From Clostridiaceae bacterium (GTDB lineage Bacteria; Bacillota_A; Clostridia; Acetivibrionales; Acetivibrionaceae): DNA of 5,765 bases. A program made the translations under genes and the position numbers. The stretch is from the NCBI GenBank assembly GCA_012513545.1, contig JAAZCB010000728.1:1-5765 (forward strand), in the 5' to 3' direction. The notes beneath the pieces were generated by a model that was not told the origin of the DNA, did no database searches, and was given only the letters and a program-made list of their open reading frames with translations. Below, piece after piece: positions 1 through 5,765 of the stretch (its first letter is position 1; each line of letters starts with the position of its first letter).

Positions 1-357
1 AAAGGAATGCTCCATGTAGTCAATGAAAAGGGCCAAGCTGACCTGGGAGCTCTGGTCAGTTATTTTCGCCGCTTCTATGAACAGCGGGCAGACACAGGTC
101 TGCCCGTTGAAGTACCAAACGCAGAGATCAACCGGATTAAAAATATGAGCGACTTCGAAGCAGCCAGGCTGATGCTCACCATGCCTTTTGAAAGATTCGA
201 GCGCAAATTCTTCCTGGAGCACCGCAAAGATTTAAACCAGGTAGCCTTCGTGCCCGCACTTTGGAAGCGACTTACAACGGAAGACAAAACAGAACTGCTT
301 GAGATTTGTGACCGGCAGATTGAGAAGTATTACACTAAACGGTTGAGAAGAGAATGA
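1..357 (+). CDS. 3' end of an unrecognised gene (partial, 5' end outside window)
   Basis: The frame is open from base 1 and ends at a TGA (355-357), giving about 118 visible residues. The ATG at 7 has no room for a ribosome binding site, and the frame runs on upstream, so this is probably the C-terminal part of a longer protein. The visible part is charged and looks helical: an early segment SYFRRFYEQR, a middle segment PFERFERKFFLEH, and a basic tail ending KRLRRE. There are no membrane segments, cysteine clusters or nucleotide-binding motifs. I do not recognise the family and assign no function. Base composition is near 49% GC over the first 240 bases, clearly richer than the minus-strand operon that converges on it. 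A helix-rich C-terminal domain of a large helicase or other DNA-processing enzyme would fit the neighbourhood, but that is only a guess. Confidence 0.72.
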   Translation, partial: KGMLHVVNEKGQADLGALVSYFRRFYEQRADTGLPVEVPNAEINRIKNMSDFEAARLMLTMPFERFERKFFLEHRKDLNQVAFVPALWKRLTTEDKTELLEICDRQIEKYYTKRLRRE

Positions 358-432
358 TGTATACTTTTAATATTTCTCGTTGTTAAGTGGAATATCATAA
401 AATAAATATCCCATATCAAACAAGACCATATC

Positions 433-1761
433 TTATTTGTTTTCGATGAATCGCTCTAATATTTTAGCTGAAGGATAGCTTGACATCGAGGCTACGCCAT
501 TTGCCAACTCAATAGGATACAAAGCCCCTTCATATTTTCTGCTGATTAAACTAGGTAGAGTAGCCATTATTCTATCAATACCAATTATGTCATTCAGACT
601 AGGAAAATTTTGATCTTCAGAATATTCACCAACAGGGACATTTAACACCAGACTCGAGTCAGCATCCAATTTCACATATACTTTTTCACCCCAGTTGGTT
701 CTTTTGCCATACGGGTTAGTCAAATCAGGAGAACGATAAACTTCTTTTCGTACATATGAATGCGATAAAACTGCAAGTGCAGGTTTGTCGCCGATTTCTT
801 TTGGTTTTAAGTATTTTGCAATACTATTTAGATGATCAAAAAAAATGCCAGATTTCTCTTGTCCTATAAGATGAATAGGACGTTCTTTTTCTTTTGTAAA
901 TTCAATAAAACGTCTGATATTGGGAACTAATTTTGAATATTGGCTCCTTAATGTTAAGGGCCCATCTTTGATAAATAGGGTATCTGAGAATAAGCTTTTG
1001 TCTGAATGATCCCATAATATTCTGATAATCGTAAATAACATTAATGTTTCCATTATAAGCATGTACGCTGATGCTACACTTTCAGGAGCATTATCTTCAT
1101 TCATATCAAGATGAAAACCAATCATATCAGTCAAAAAGACTTTATTACCACAATTTGGACACATTGATTCACTCTCATTAAATGGTAGTCCTTCAATTAC
1201 TGTTTCACAATGTGGGCAATCAAAACTCGGTGAATGTCCCGTTGTCTTATTCCACTTCTCATATGCAAGCCATTTCAATGTTTCAAAATACGCGCCGTCT
1301 TCGTCAATTTTTATTGAATTGTAAATAATATTCCTAACAGCATCATAATTATTACCTAATGATGTTTTGACATTCTTTAAGGGTAAAACGGTTGCATGAA
1401 ATAATGCACTTTCTGACATGATATCTTGCAATAATAGCGGATGTGGATTTAATTTATCAATCCGATCAATTTTGGATTTCTCAACGGATAATAAAGCAGT
1501 CTTTATAAAGGCAACCTCCTTACCGGTAGGAGGGGACGTTTTTACTGGTACAAAAGAACCGTCAACTGCCCATATATATTTTAATGGAGAAGATACAGAC
1601 TCATATTCTTCCCATATGGTTAAATCTCCCGAAGAGGGTTCATTGGTTAATGTTTCAAAATCATCTATTAATGAACGTACCCATTCATTTTGAATGACTG
1701 ATAAATGCCCTAATTTAGAGGCTGCTTCATTCGGTAATTTGCCACTAGAACCATATGGCAT
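433..1761 (-). CDS. nurA: NurA-family nuclease with an internal four-cysteine zinc-ribbon-like insert
   Basis: Predicted NurA-domain nuclease of 442 residues. In archaea NurA works with the HerA translocase to degrade DNA strands during end resection. Motifs seen are AVDGS at about 65-69 (the family's first acidic metal-binding motif), a hydrophobic strand followed by DGPL at about 266-269, GQEKSG at about 300-305, and a C-terminal YPIEL segment near 416-420. Between the first two acidic motifs is CPHC (182-185) with CPNC (201-204), a typical zinc-ribbon spacing that I do not associate with classical archaeal NurA. The chosen ATG lies 5 bases after a perfect AGGAGGG. The frame can be extended 10 codons to a TTG at 1791, but that would overlap herA and has no better signal. 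It is the last gene of the methyltransferase-herA-nurA operon. The NurA call is firm from motif order plus the adjacent herA; the exact catalytic set is not proven. Confidence 0.86.
   Translation of the reverse strand: MPYGSSGKLPNEAASKLGHLSVIQNEWVRSLIDDFETLTNEPSSGDLTIWEEYESVSSPLKYIWAVDGSFVPVKTSPPTGKEVAFIKTALLSVEKSKIDRIDKLNPHPLLLQDIMSESALFHATVLPLKNVKTSLGNNYDAVRNIIYNSIKIDEDGAYFETLKWLAYEKWNKTTGHSPSFDCPHCETVIEGLPFNESESMCPNCGNKVFLTDMIGFHLDMNEDNAPESVASAYMLIMETLMLFTIIRILWDHSDKSLFSDTLFIKDGPLTLRSQYSKLVPNIRRFIEFTKEKERPIHLIGQEKSGIFFDHLNSIAKYLKPKEIGDKPALAVLSHSYVRKEVYRSPDLTNPYGKRTNWGEKVYVKLDADSSLVLNVPVGEYSEDQNFPSLNDIIGIDRIMATLPSLISRKYEGALYPIELANGVASMSSYPSAKILERFIENK
1515..1533. repeat. GC-rich inverted repeat containing an internal Shine-Dalgarno-like sequence in nurA
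   Basis: On the plus strand CCTCC and GGAGG flank TACCGGTA with one unpaired T, forming a nearly perfect 19-base inverted repeat. On the coding (minus) strand the second arm reads AAGGAGG, a full Shine-Dalgarno match, but no ATG or GTG follows at a usable distance, so I do not call an internal start. The stretch encodes PPTGKE in NurA. It stands out as a GC-rich block in an AT-rich gene. Confidence 0.45.
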
Positions 1762-1766
1762 ATAAT

Positions 1767-1773
1767 CCCTCCT
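1767..1773 (-). promoter_or_regulatory. Ribosome binding site of nurA, overlapping the herA stop
   Basis: Read on the minus strand, AGGAGGG lies 5 bases before the ATG at 1761, and the herA stop codon TAG shares its last two bases with this site. A ribosome finishing herA would sit directly on the nurA initiation region, so coupled translation and matched amounts of the two proteins are likely. This site decides the nurA start in favour of the ATG at 1761 over the upstream TTG at 1791. Confidence 0.88.
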
Positions 1774-3757
1774 AGTTTTCTCTGGCCTCAAATAGTTTTG
1801 CTTGAACCGGTATAATAAAACGGTTAGACATAGTTAACATCCTCATAAAACCAGGGGTTTTAGCACGAAGTATGTCGTCTTCAACACCAGTGAACGCTAC
1901 TTGTAGCCTCGATAGTGCGTAAGCTTCATCTCTTGAAGAAAGATGTCCAACAAAAAAGTTCTCTGTTTGCGCTAATAGTTCTTTATTTATCGTTGATGGT
2001 GACTGTGTAGAATAAACCATACCAATATGAAACTTTGCACCTTCTTTCGCAAAGCGCGCATAGACACCGGTCAAATCGCTGTCTTTCACCGGAAATAGAT
2101 TATGTGCTTCCTCGAAATACAATTGAACATATGTATTGTTTAACTTATTATTAACAAATTTACTCTCTTGATGATGAAAAACATCAAGAGATAACATATT
2201 GGAAAAATACCTTCGAATTAAATCAGTTGCATTTCCTAAATCAAGAATGACAGTTTTACCTTGATCAAGTAGAAATAATATCTCCTCACTAAATTGTCCC
2301 GCATTTTCATTATGAAATTTGGTATATGGCCTAAGAATTGTTGGTCCAGCTCCCGAAGCAGGAACCAAAAACTTAAGTAAAGCAATTTCATCAGGGCTAA
2401 ATTCGTCTATTAACAATGGTGAATTTTGATTTCGGTTAATAAATTCAGCAATTTGTTCCAATTCGTTTTTCATAGCAGAAATAGTCGTTGGCTCAGGTGG
2501 CACATTATCACGGCCATAAACAGCCTCCCTAATTTCTTTTTTAAAATGTGGATCAAAATTTTTAACATATTGTGTTGCACGTAGCTTTGTCTTCAGACTA
2601 GCTTCATTATAAGAAAAGCCCGCTTTACATAGAATTGCCCAATATATCATAATTTTACGAGCAGCATGTGTTTTGTCACTCCTTGATTCCATAGAATCTA
2701 TATCACTAAAAGAAGATAAAGATACGCTGGAAAAGCTTCGGATATATATTGATGTCTGCTTATCTGCTTCCAACATTGAGGCAAGGATTTGAATAGATGA
2801 GTCTGGATATTCATAGAAATTTAAGCGCAAAGACTTTGAAGGCGTACCTTCTCTAGGTGTTAATGCGTAGACTTCACAGTAATCAGCATTTGCTGAACGC
2901 AATGATTTATTGCCATCTTGCGGGTTATCATTTGCATATTCACCATTGATATCAAATATTAGTTGCCCAACAGTATCTGTCGGCGATGCATCCTTTGTTG
3001 CATCAATCATTCCTTGGGCGATTAACTTAACAACATTTGATTTACCTAATCGGGTTTTACCAAACATAGCTGTTCGGCGACCTTTGAAATCTTTCATTGA
3101 AATTTGCACTGGGACTTTATCTTGCCCTGCTTCTTCATCGACAAGAAGACATTCCATTGTGCGCAAAGAACCCAATTCGTATTGTAGTTCTGGAGTAACA
3201 GTTCCATTTACAATAAGATTAAGTAACTCAATATTTGGCGCATATACTTTATACCTATGAGCACTAACAATATTATTCACATCTCCGGAAAATTCTAGTT
3301 GATCTGTTTGGTTAGGATTTGCATAAAACATGCCAAGAACATCACAGTCAAGCGCTCCCCATTGAAGTTCACTTTGTGTCCAAACGTCCAATTCTGGCAT
3401 TGATTTTTTATGTAGCTCAAAATATGTTTGCTGTACTTGACTACTGAGTGGAGTTGTTGACACACCCTTAACTCGAAGCAATGAAAAATGAGGTGGCATT
3501 TTTCCAAAATCATTAGGAGCCATAATTAGAAATGAACCACGTGGTATCCCTCCGACAATTATTTTATATGTATCAGAGGTAATTATTTTCGCAGATTCAA
3601 ATCCTAGTTCTAGAACGTACCCAACAAAACGCATTTTATTGATTTCCCGAGCAACCTCATGCCGTTTTTCTTGCTCTAGAAAGTCAACCAGTGCATTTAT
3701 TGGATTATTCTGGTATATGGAACGTTCAAACATCGCATTTAGTGAGTTAGCAGTCAT
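1772..3757 (-). CDS. herA: HerA-family ATP-driven DNA translocase
   Basis: A 661-residue ATPase of the HerA/FtsK superfamily (DUF87-type), expected to form a hexameric ring that pumps double-stranded DNA and feeds an associated nuclease. Motifs in order: Walker A GKTRLGKS (233-240); DINGEY (269-274), the acidic DxxGEY signature typical of HerA; Walker B as LYFEEAH (546-552); a sensor-like STQS (583-586); and SSRDEA (607-612), a candidate arginine finger. About 150 residues precede the usual N-terminal HerA barrel region (roughly 155-230) and form an extra N-terminal part with no motif I recognise. An insert of about 270 residues lies between DINGEY and Walker B, as is usual for the family. 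The ATG follows AGGAGGG by 10 bases and lies 3 bases after the methyltransferase stop. The nuclease partner follows 10 bases downstream. HerA proteins also occur with SIR2 or DUF4297 effectors in described anti-phage systems; here the partner is NurA-like. Confidence 0.92.
   Translation of the reverse strand: MTANSLNAMFERSIYQNNPINALVDFLEQEKRHEVAREINKMRFVGYVLELGFESAKIITSDTYKIIVGGIPRGSFLIMAPNDFGKMPPHFSLLRVKGVSTTPLSSQVQQTYFELHKKSMPELDVWTQSELQWGALDCDVLGMFYANPNQTDQLEFSGDVNNIVSAHRYKVYAPNIELLNLIVNGTVTPELQYELGSLRTMECLLVDEEAGQDKVPVQISMKDFKGRRTAMFGKTRLGKSNVVKLIAQGMIDATKDASPTDTVGQLIFDINGEYANDNPQDGNKSLRSANADYCEVYALTPREGTPSKSLRLNFYEYPDSSIQILASMLEADKQTSIYIRSFSSVSLSSFSDIDSMESRSDKTHAARKIMIYWAILCKAGFSYNEASLKTKLRATQYVKNFDPHFKKEIREAVYGRDNVPPEPTTISAMKNELEQIAEFINRNQNSPLLIDEFSPDEIALLKFLVPASGAGPTILRPYTKFHNENAGQFSEEILFLLDQGKTVILDLGNATDLIRRYFSNMLSLDVFHHQESKFVNNKLNNTYVQLYFEEAHNLFPVKDSDLTGVYARFAKEGAKFHIGMVYSTQSPSTINKELLAQTENFFVGHLSSRDEAYALSRLQVAFTGVEDDILRAKTPGFMRMLTMSNRFIIPVQAKLFEAREN
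2164..2191. repeat. 10-bp perfect inverted repeat inside herA
   Basis: The arms TCTCTTGATG (2164-2173) and CATCAAGAGA (2182-2191) are exact reverse complements separated by 8 bases. In the herA message this could fold as a 10-bp hairpin just upstream of the Walker B codons. It encodes the herA stretch SLDVFHHQES, so it may be a by-product of codon content. No run of T follows on either strand that would make it an intrinsic terminator. Confidence 0.55.
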
Positions 3758-3760
3758 ACG

Positions 3761-4591
3761 CTATTTTCCCTCCTCTATTGGTATTGAAGTAATAAGTAGT
3801 TCTTCTTGTCTACCTCGCTTATCTGCTTTGCCTGATATACAGCTATAACGTTCAATAGTCTTAATATGGAAACCCTTGTCTTTATACATTTCTCGTAATT
3901 TATCATAATTTGCATTGGTTGCAATTATAATTGCTCCACGCTCTTTTGCATTGCATAATTCATTAAGCAATCTTTTTTGATCATCCCATGTAAACAGAGA
4001 TTCATTATATTTAATAAAACAGTTTTGATTATGGGCCACCGTATATGGCGGATCTACAAAAACCAAGTCGCCGAGAGTAGCTTCTTGGATTACAGGACCA
4101 AAATCAGTTACTCGTATATCAATGTTCTTCAGTTTCTTCGAATAATCCTCAAATAAATTGATATCATAAGTACAGTTAACTTTTGTTCCAATCGGGACAT
4201 TGAACATTCCTTGTCTGTTTACACGATACATTCCGTTGTAGCATGTACGATTTAGATATAGGAACCTTCCCGCTTTGCGTATTTTGTCTTTTGGCTTGGA
4301 CGAACGAACCTTATAATAATAATCACTGCAATGCTTTTTCTGGTGTTGTTCTAGGATGTCTGCTAGTTTACTTGGGTTTTCTTGCATAGATAAATAAACG
4401 TTTATTAATTCTTCATTAATATCTGAAATAATTGCTGATTGTGGTAACAAAGCAAAAAATACCGAGCCACCCCCAAGAAAAGGTTCGATATATCTATTGA
4501 AATTCTCGGGAATTGAATCTCTATATTTCGAAATGAACCACCGTTTACCTCCAGGCCATTTCAGAAAAGGATCCAATTTTTTTGATTCCAT
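3761..4591 (-). CDS. D12-class (Dam-like) N6-adenine DNA methyltransferase
   Basis: Predicted 276-residue enzyme that transfers a methyl group from S-adenosylmethionine to adenine N6 in a specific DNA sequence. It has the alpha-class motif order: motif X FLKWPGGKRW (9-18), the SAM-binding motif I YIEPFLGGGS (34-43), a target-recognition region with YLNRTCYNG and FNVPIG (about 112-135) like that of Dam and DpnM relatives, catalytic DPPY (180-183), and a C-terminal RQEELLIT strand. Length is normal for the family and all key motifs are intact. I chose the ATG at 4591, 4 bases after GGTGAT and directly before the conserved motif X. The longer frame starts with TTG at 4633, only about 6 bases beyond the predicted transcription start and without a ribosome site. 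The recognition sequence cannot be read from the sequence; GATC is plausible from the family but unproven. It is first in the operon with herA and nurA, suggesting a self-marking role. Confidence 0.93.
   Translation of the reverse strand: MESKKLDPFLKWPGGKRWFISKYRDSIPENFNRYIEPFLGGGSVFFALLPQSAIISDINEELINVYLSMQENPSKLADILEQHQKKHCSDYYYKVRSSKPKDKIRKAGRFLYLNRTCYNGMYRVNRQGMFNVPIGTKVNCTYDINLFEDYSKKLKNIDIRVTDFGPVIQEATLGDLVFVDPPYTVAHNQNCFIKYNESLFTWDDQKRLLNELCNAKERGAIIIATNANYDKLREMYKDKGFHIKTIERYSCISGKADKRGRQEELLITSIPIEEGK
3768..3774 (-). promoter_or_regulatory. Ribosome binding site of herA inside the methyltransferase 3' end
   Basis: AGGAGGG on the minus strand lies within the last codons of the methyltransferase (encoding EEG) and 10 bases before the herA ATG at 3757. 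The methyltransferase TAG falls between the site and the ATG. This arrangement supports translational coupling of the two genes and confirms the herA start. Confidence 0.85.
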
Positions 4592-4595
4592 ATTT

Positions 4596-4601
4596 ATCAC
4601 C
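4596..4601 (-). promoter_or_regulatory. Weak ribosome binding site of the methyltransferase
   Basis: GGTGAT on the minus strand, 4 bases before the ATG at 4591, matches the 3' half of the full GGAGGTGAT consensus but lacks the GGAG core. The two downstream genes both have a full AGGAGGG, so the first gene of the operon has the weakest translation signal of the three. Confidence 0.5.
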
Positions 4602-4638
4602 AATCTAATGACAACTTTATTTTTCGTTACCAATTCTT

Positions 4639-4654
4639 GTGTAATATATTACAC
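4639..4654. promoter_or_regulatory. Perfect 16-bp palindrome, candidate operator
   Basis: GTGTAATATATTACAC is an exact palindrome with no mismatch. It covers the whole predicted -10 box and reaches the expected transcription start of the methyltransferase operon. That position and symmetry fit the binding site of a dimeric repressor that would block RNA polymerase. No regulator gene lies in the window, so the protein that binds it is unknown. An AT-rich palindrome can arise by chance, but eight paired positions placed exactly on the promoter make a regulatory role likely. Confidence 0.65.
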
Positions 4655-4674
4655 TTATATGCTAATTATGCCAA
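4646..4674 (-). promoter_or_regulatory. Promoter of the methyltransferase-herA-nurA operon
   Basis: Read on the minus strand, TTGGCA (4674-4669) and TAATAT (4651-4646) are separated by exactly 17 bases. Each box differs from the housekeeping sigma consensus at one position. AT-rich sequence (AATTAAAAA) upstream of the -35 box could act as an UP element. Transcription would start near 4639, leaving a leader of about 48 bases before the ATG at 4591. It lies in the 125-base gap after the helicase gene, so the operon can be expressed separately from that gene. Confidence 0.78.
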
Positions 4675-4716
4675 AATCCCTTTTTAATTACGATATAACT
4701 TAATATCTTCTCCCCC

Positions 4717-5765
4717 TTACCCCACCACCAACTTATTTGTCTTCCTCAAATACTTCGCCGGAATTGGTCGATGCAATTTCCAAGTAATACTCATTGGCTT
4801 TGAGCCTTCATGTTGCACGTAATCGGCTAAACCAAGGAATGTATAGGGTGCTGCTCCGGCCATATCAGTTTTAAATTCGCGCACAAATAGTAGCACCTTA
4901 CTACCTCTCTGTCGATGGTTGATATAGCGCTGCCCTGTCGGGGATGTGTCAGCGGTTGTACTCTGGCTTTGCCAGTGAAATAACCTCTCGTTGATGGAAT
5001 AATCGTTATACATGGTAGTCGGGGAGTAATCCTTGTCAGATTTATTTAGGGTTACAAAGAAGATATCAATATTTTTATCCGGTAGATATTTTACTCCTTC
5101 ACGTACTGTAGCAGGTTTCATAAAATCCATTGCCACTAAGGCCTGGTCACGACTGTAATTACAGTATAGATCCAGCGGGCAATCAAATCCCAAATCTACC
5201 GGTTCATCTATAAAATCAATTCGATCAAGATTATACTGCAATAGCTCAAGCAACTCTGTGCACATTACTGGACTATTCTTTATTTGCATTAATCCGTCTT
5301 TGAGCCCTGTAAAACCACATTCCTCTGCCGGCTTTTGCCATACGGTAAATTGAAACATCTGCAACATTCTTTGTTCTGCTCCTGTCAACGTTTCCATATT
5401 GATATCCTCTATGTGCGAAAAAATATCTAACATGAAGTTAATCCAACGCCTGGAATTAATGGCACAAATCCGAGAGAGTGCTTTTGTAAATACCGCTTCT
5501 ATTTCTTCCTGAAAATCTTCCCTTACATTTGCTAATACACATAGCCTTGAAAAGCTGCCACATTTATAAATGTTGCGCACATCTAGATGATAGTAGGCTG
5601 TAAAATTAGCGAGTGTCAGCGGCAATCCGCTGTCTTCAGTGAAAGTCGCCAGGCGTGATACTAATCCTGCTTTTACTCCAAAAGAACTGCGGATGTTATT
5701 TAATATATGTTCTGCGGCCTTTCGCTCTAATTGGATATAACAACCTTTTGGTAAAGAAACAAAAC
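4717..5765 (-). CDS. DUF3427-type DEAD/DEAH-box helicase, C-terminal part (5' end outside window)
   Basis: The frame is open to the right edge, so only the last 348 residues are visible; the TTG at 5625 is not the start, since conserved sequence continues upstream of it (GCYIQLERKAAEHIL, then LATFTEDSG). In this family a PLD-like nuclease domain and a superfamily 2 helicase core normally precede this region, but both would lie outside the window. The visible part holds the family's linker (PLTLANF..YYHLD..IYK) and then DUF3427: YSRDQALVAMD near residue 205, NERLFHWQSQS near 258-268, KVLLFVRE near 289-296 and TFLGLADYV near 308-316. The gene ends with TAA, 125 bases before the methyltransferase ATG on the same strand. 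GC content in sampled lines is about 42-52%, above the operon downstream. The role of DUF3427 is not firmly known. The helicase may be part of the same defence locus or simply a neighbour. Confidence 0.87.
   Translation of the reverse strand, partial: FVSLPKGCYIQLERKAAEHILNNIRSSFGVKAGLVSRLATFTEDSGLPLTLANFTAYYHLDVRNIYKCGSFSRLCVLANVREDFQEEIEAVFTKALSRICAINSRRWINFMLDIFSHIEDINMETLTGAEQRMLQMFQFTVWQKPAEECGFTGLKDGLMQIKNSPVMCTELLELLQYNLDRIDFIDEPVDLGFDCPLDLYCNYSRDQALVAMDFMKPATVREGVKYLPDKNIDIFFVTLNKSDKDYSPTTMYNDYSINERLFHWQSQSTTADTSPTGQRYINHRQRGSKVLLFVREFKTDMAGAAPYTFLGLADYVQHEGSKPMSITWKLHRPIPAKYLRKTNKLVVG

Noticed and set aside
388..411. Possible bidirectional terminator in the convergent junction
   Set aside because: GGAATATC and GATATCC-like arms pair only with a bulge, the stem is AT-rich and no T run follows, so I could not support it.
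1762..1791. Ten-codon N-terminal extension of nurA from a TTG at 1791
   Set aside because: It overlaps herA and itself encodes the ribosome binding site of the ATG at 1761, which is perfectly spaced.
1806..1826. Inverted repeat AACCG...CGGTT in the herA 3' end
   Set aside because: Five-base arms with an approximately 10-base AT-rich loop are expected by chance and lie within conserved-looking coding sequence.
2910..3260. 116-codon open frame on the plus strand opposite herA
   Set aside because: It is a shadow of the strongly supported herA frame, with no recognisable motif or ribosome site; the frames at 75-287, 1418-1693, 3295-3513 and 3639-3848 were dropped for the same reason.
4592..4633. 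Fourteen-codon N-terminal extension of the methyltransferase from a TTG at 4633
   Set aside because: It starts only about 6 bases after the predicted transcription start, has no ribosome binding site, and adds residues ahead of the conserved motif X that the family does not need.
4497..4703. 68-codon plus-strand open frame across the methyltransferase start and promoter
   Set aside because: It lies opposite conserved methyltransferase codons and the promoter, and shows no protein-like motif of its own.
4681..4719. Possible intrinsic terminator after the helicase gene
   Set aside because: The only hairpin (GATAT/ATATC) is a weak AT stem with no T run after it on the minus strand.
432..4746. 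Near-identical 13-base stretches CTTATTTGT(T/C)TTC at 432-444 and 4732-4744 as flanking repeats of the cassette
   Set aside because: Both lie inside coding sequence ends (codons for Asn-Lys) and differ at one base; chance is a sufficient explanation without an empty-site comparison.
4717..5625. Treating the helicase fragment as a complete 302-residue gene starting at 5625
   Set aside because: The codon there is TTG, and the frame continues to the window edge with sequence typical of the family, so the gene is cut by the window and not short.
1..5765. CRISPR array, tRNA, rRNA, insertion sequence or integrase
   Set aside because: No regularly spaced repeats, cloverleaf-like sequence, transposase motifs or terminal inverted repeats were seen on either strand.

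Overview
The window looks like a defence-type accessory region from a low-to-mid GC bacterium, most likely a Bacillota (Firmicutes) member. The reasons are strong AGGAGG-type ribosome binding sites, a clean sigma-70/sigma-A-type promoter, tightly packed genes and the protein families present. Genus cannot be told from the sequence.

Layout. Bases 1-357 (+ strand) are the 3' end of a gene that begins outside the window; its product is not recognised. After a 75-base convergent junction, three genes on the minus strand form a compact operon. In transcription order these are a D12-class (Dam-like) adenine DNA methyltransferase (start 4591, end 3761), a HerA-type hexameric DNA translocase ATPase (3757-1772) and a NurA-type nuclease carrying a four-cysteine zinc-ribbon-like insert (1761-433). 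The gaps are 3 and 10 bases, and each downstream ribosome binding site overlaps the end of the previous gene, so translational coupling is likely. Upstream of the methyltransferase is a well-matched promoter (TTGGCA, 17 bases, TAATAT). A perfect 16-base palindrome sits across its -10 box and predicted start point, which suggests repression by a dimeric regulator. Beyond that, on the same strand, lies the C-terminal part of a DUF3427-type DEAD/DEAH helicase (4717-5765, cut by the window edge).

How it may work. HerA and NurA form a translocase-nuclease complex in archaea, where they resect DNA ends, and HerA partners with other effectors in described bacterial anti-phage systems. Here the pair shares one operon with an adenine methyltransferase. 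This suggests a methylation-protected DNA degradation system, in effect a restriction-modification module whose nuclease arm is HerA-NurA. That is an inference from gene order and domain content. The three-gene cassette is visibly more AT-rich than the genes on both sides, consistent with acquisition as a unit.

Start codons. The longest open frames of the methyltransferase and NurA begin at upstream TTG codons (4633 and 1791). The internal ATGs at 4591 and 1761 are better supported, and the coordinates given use them.
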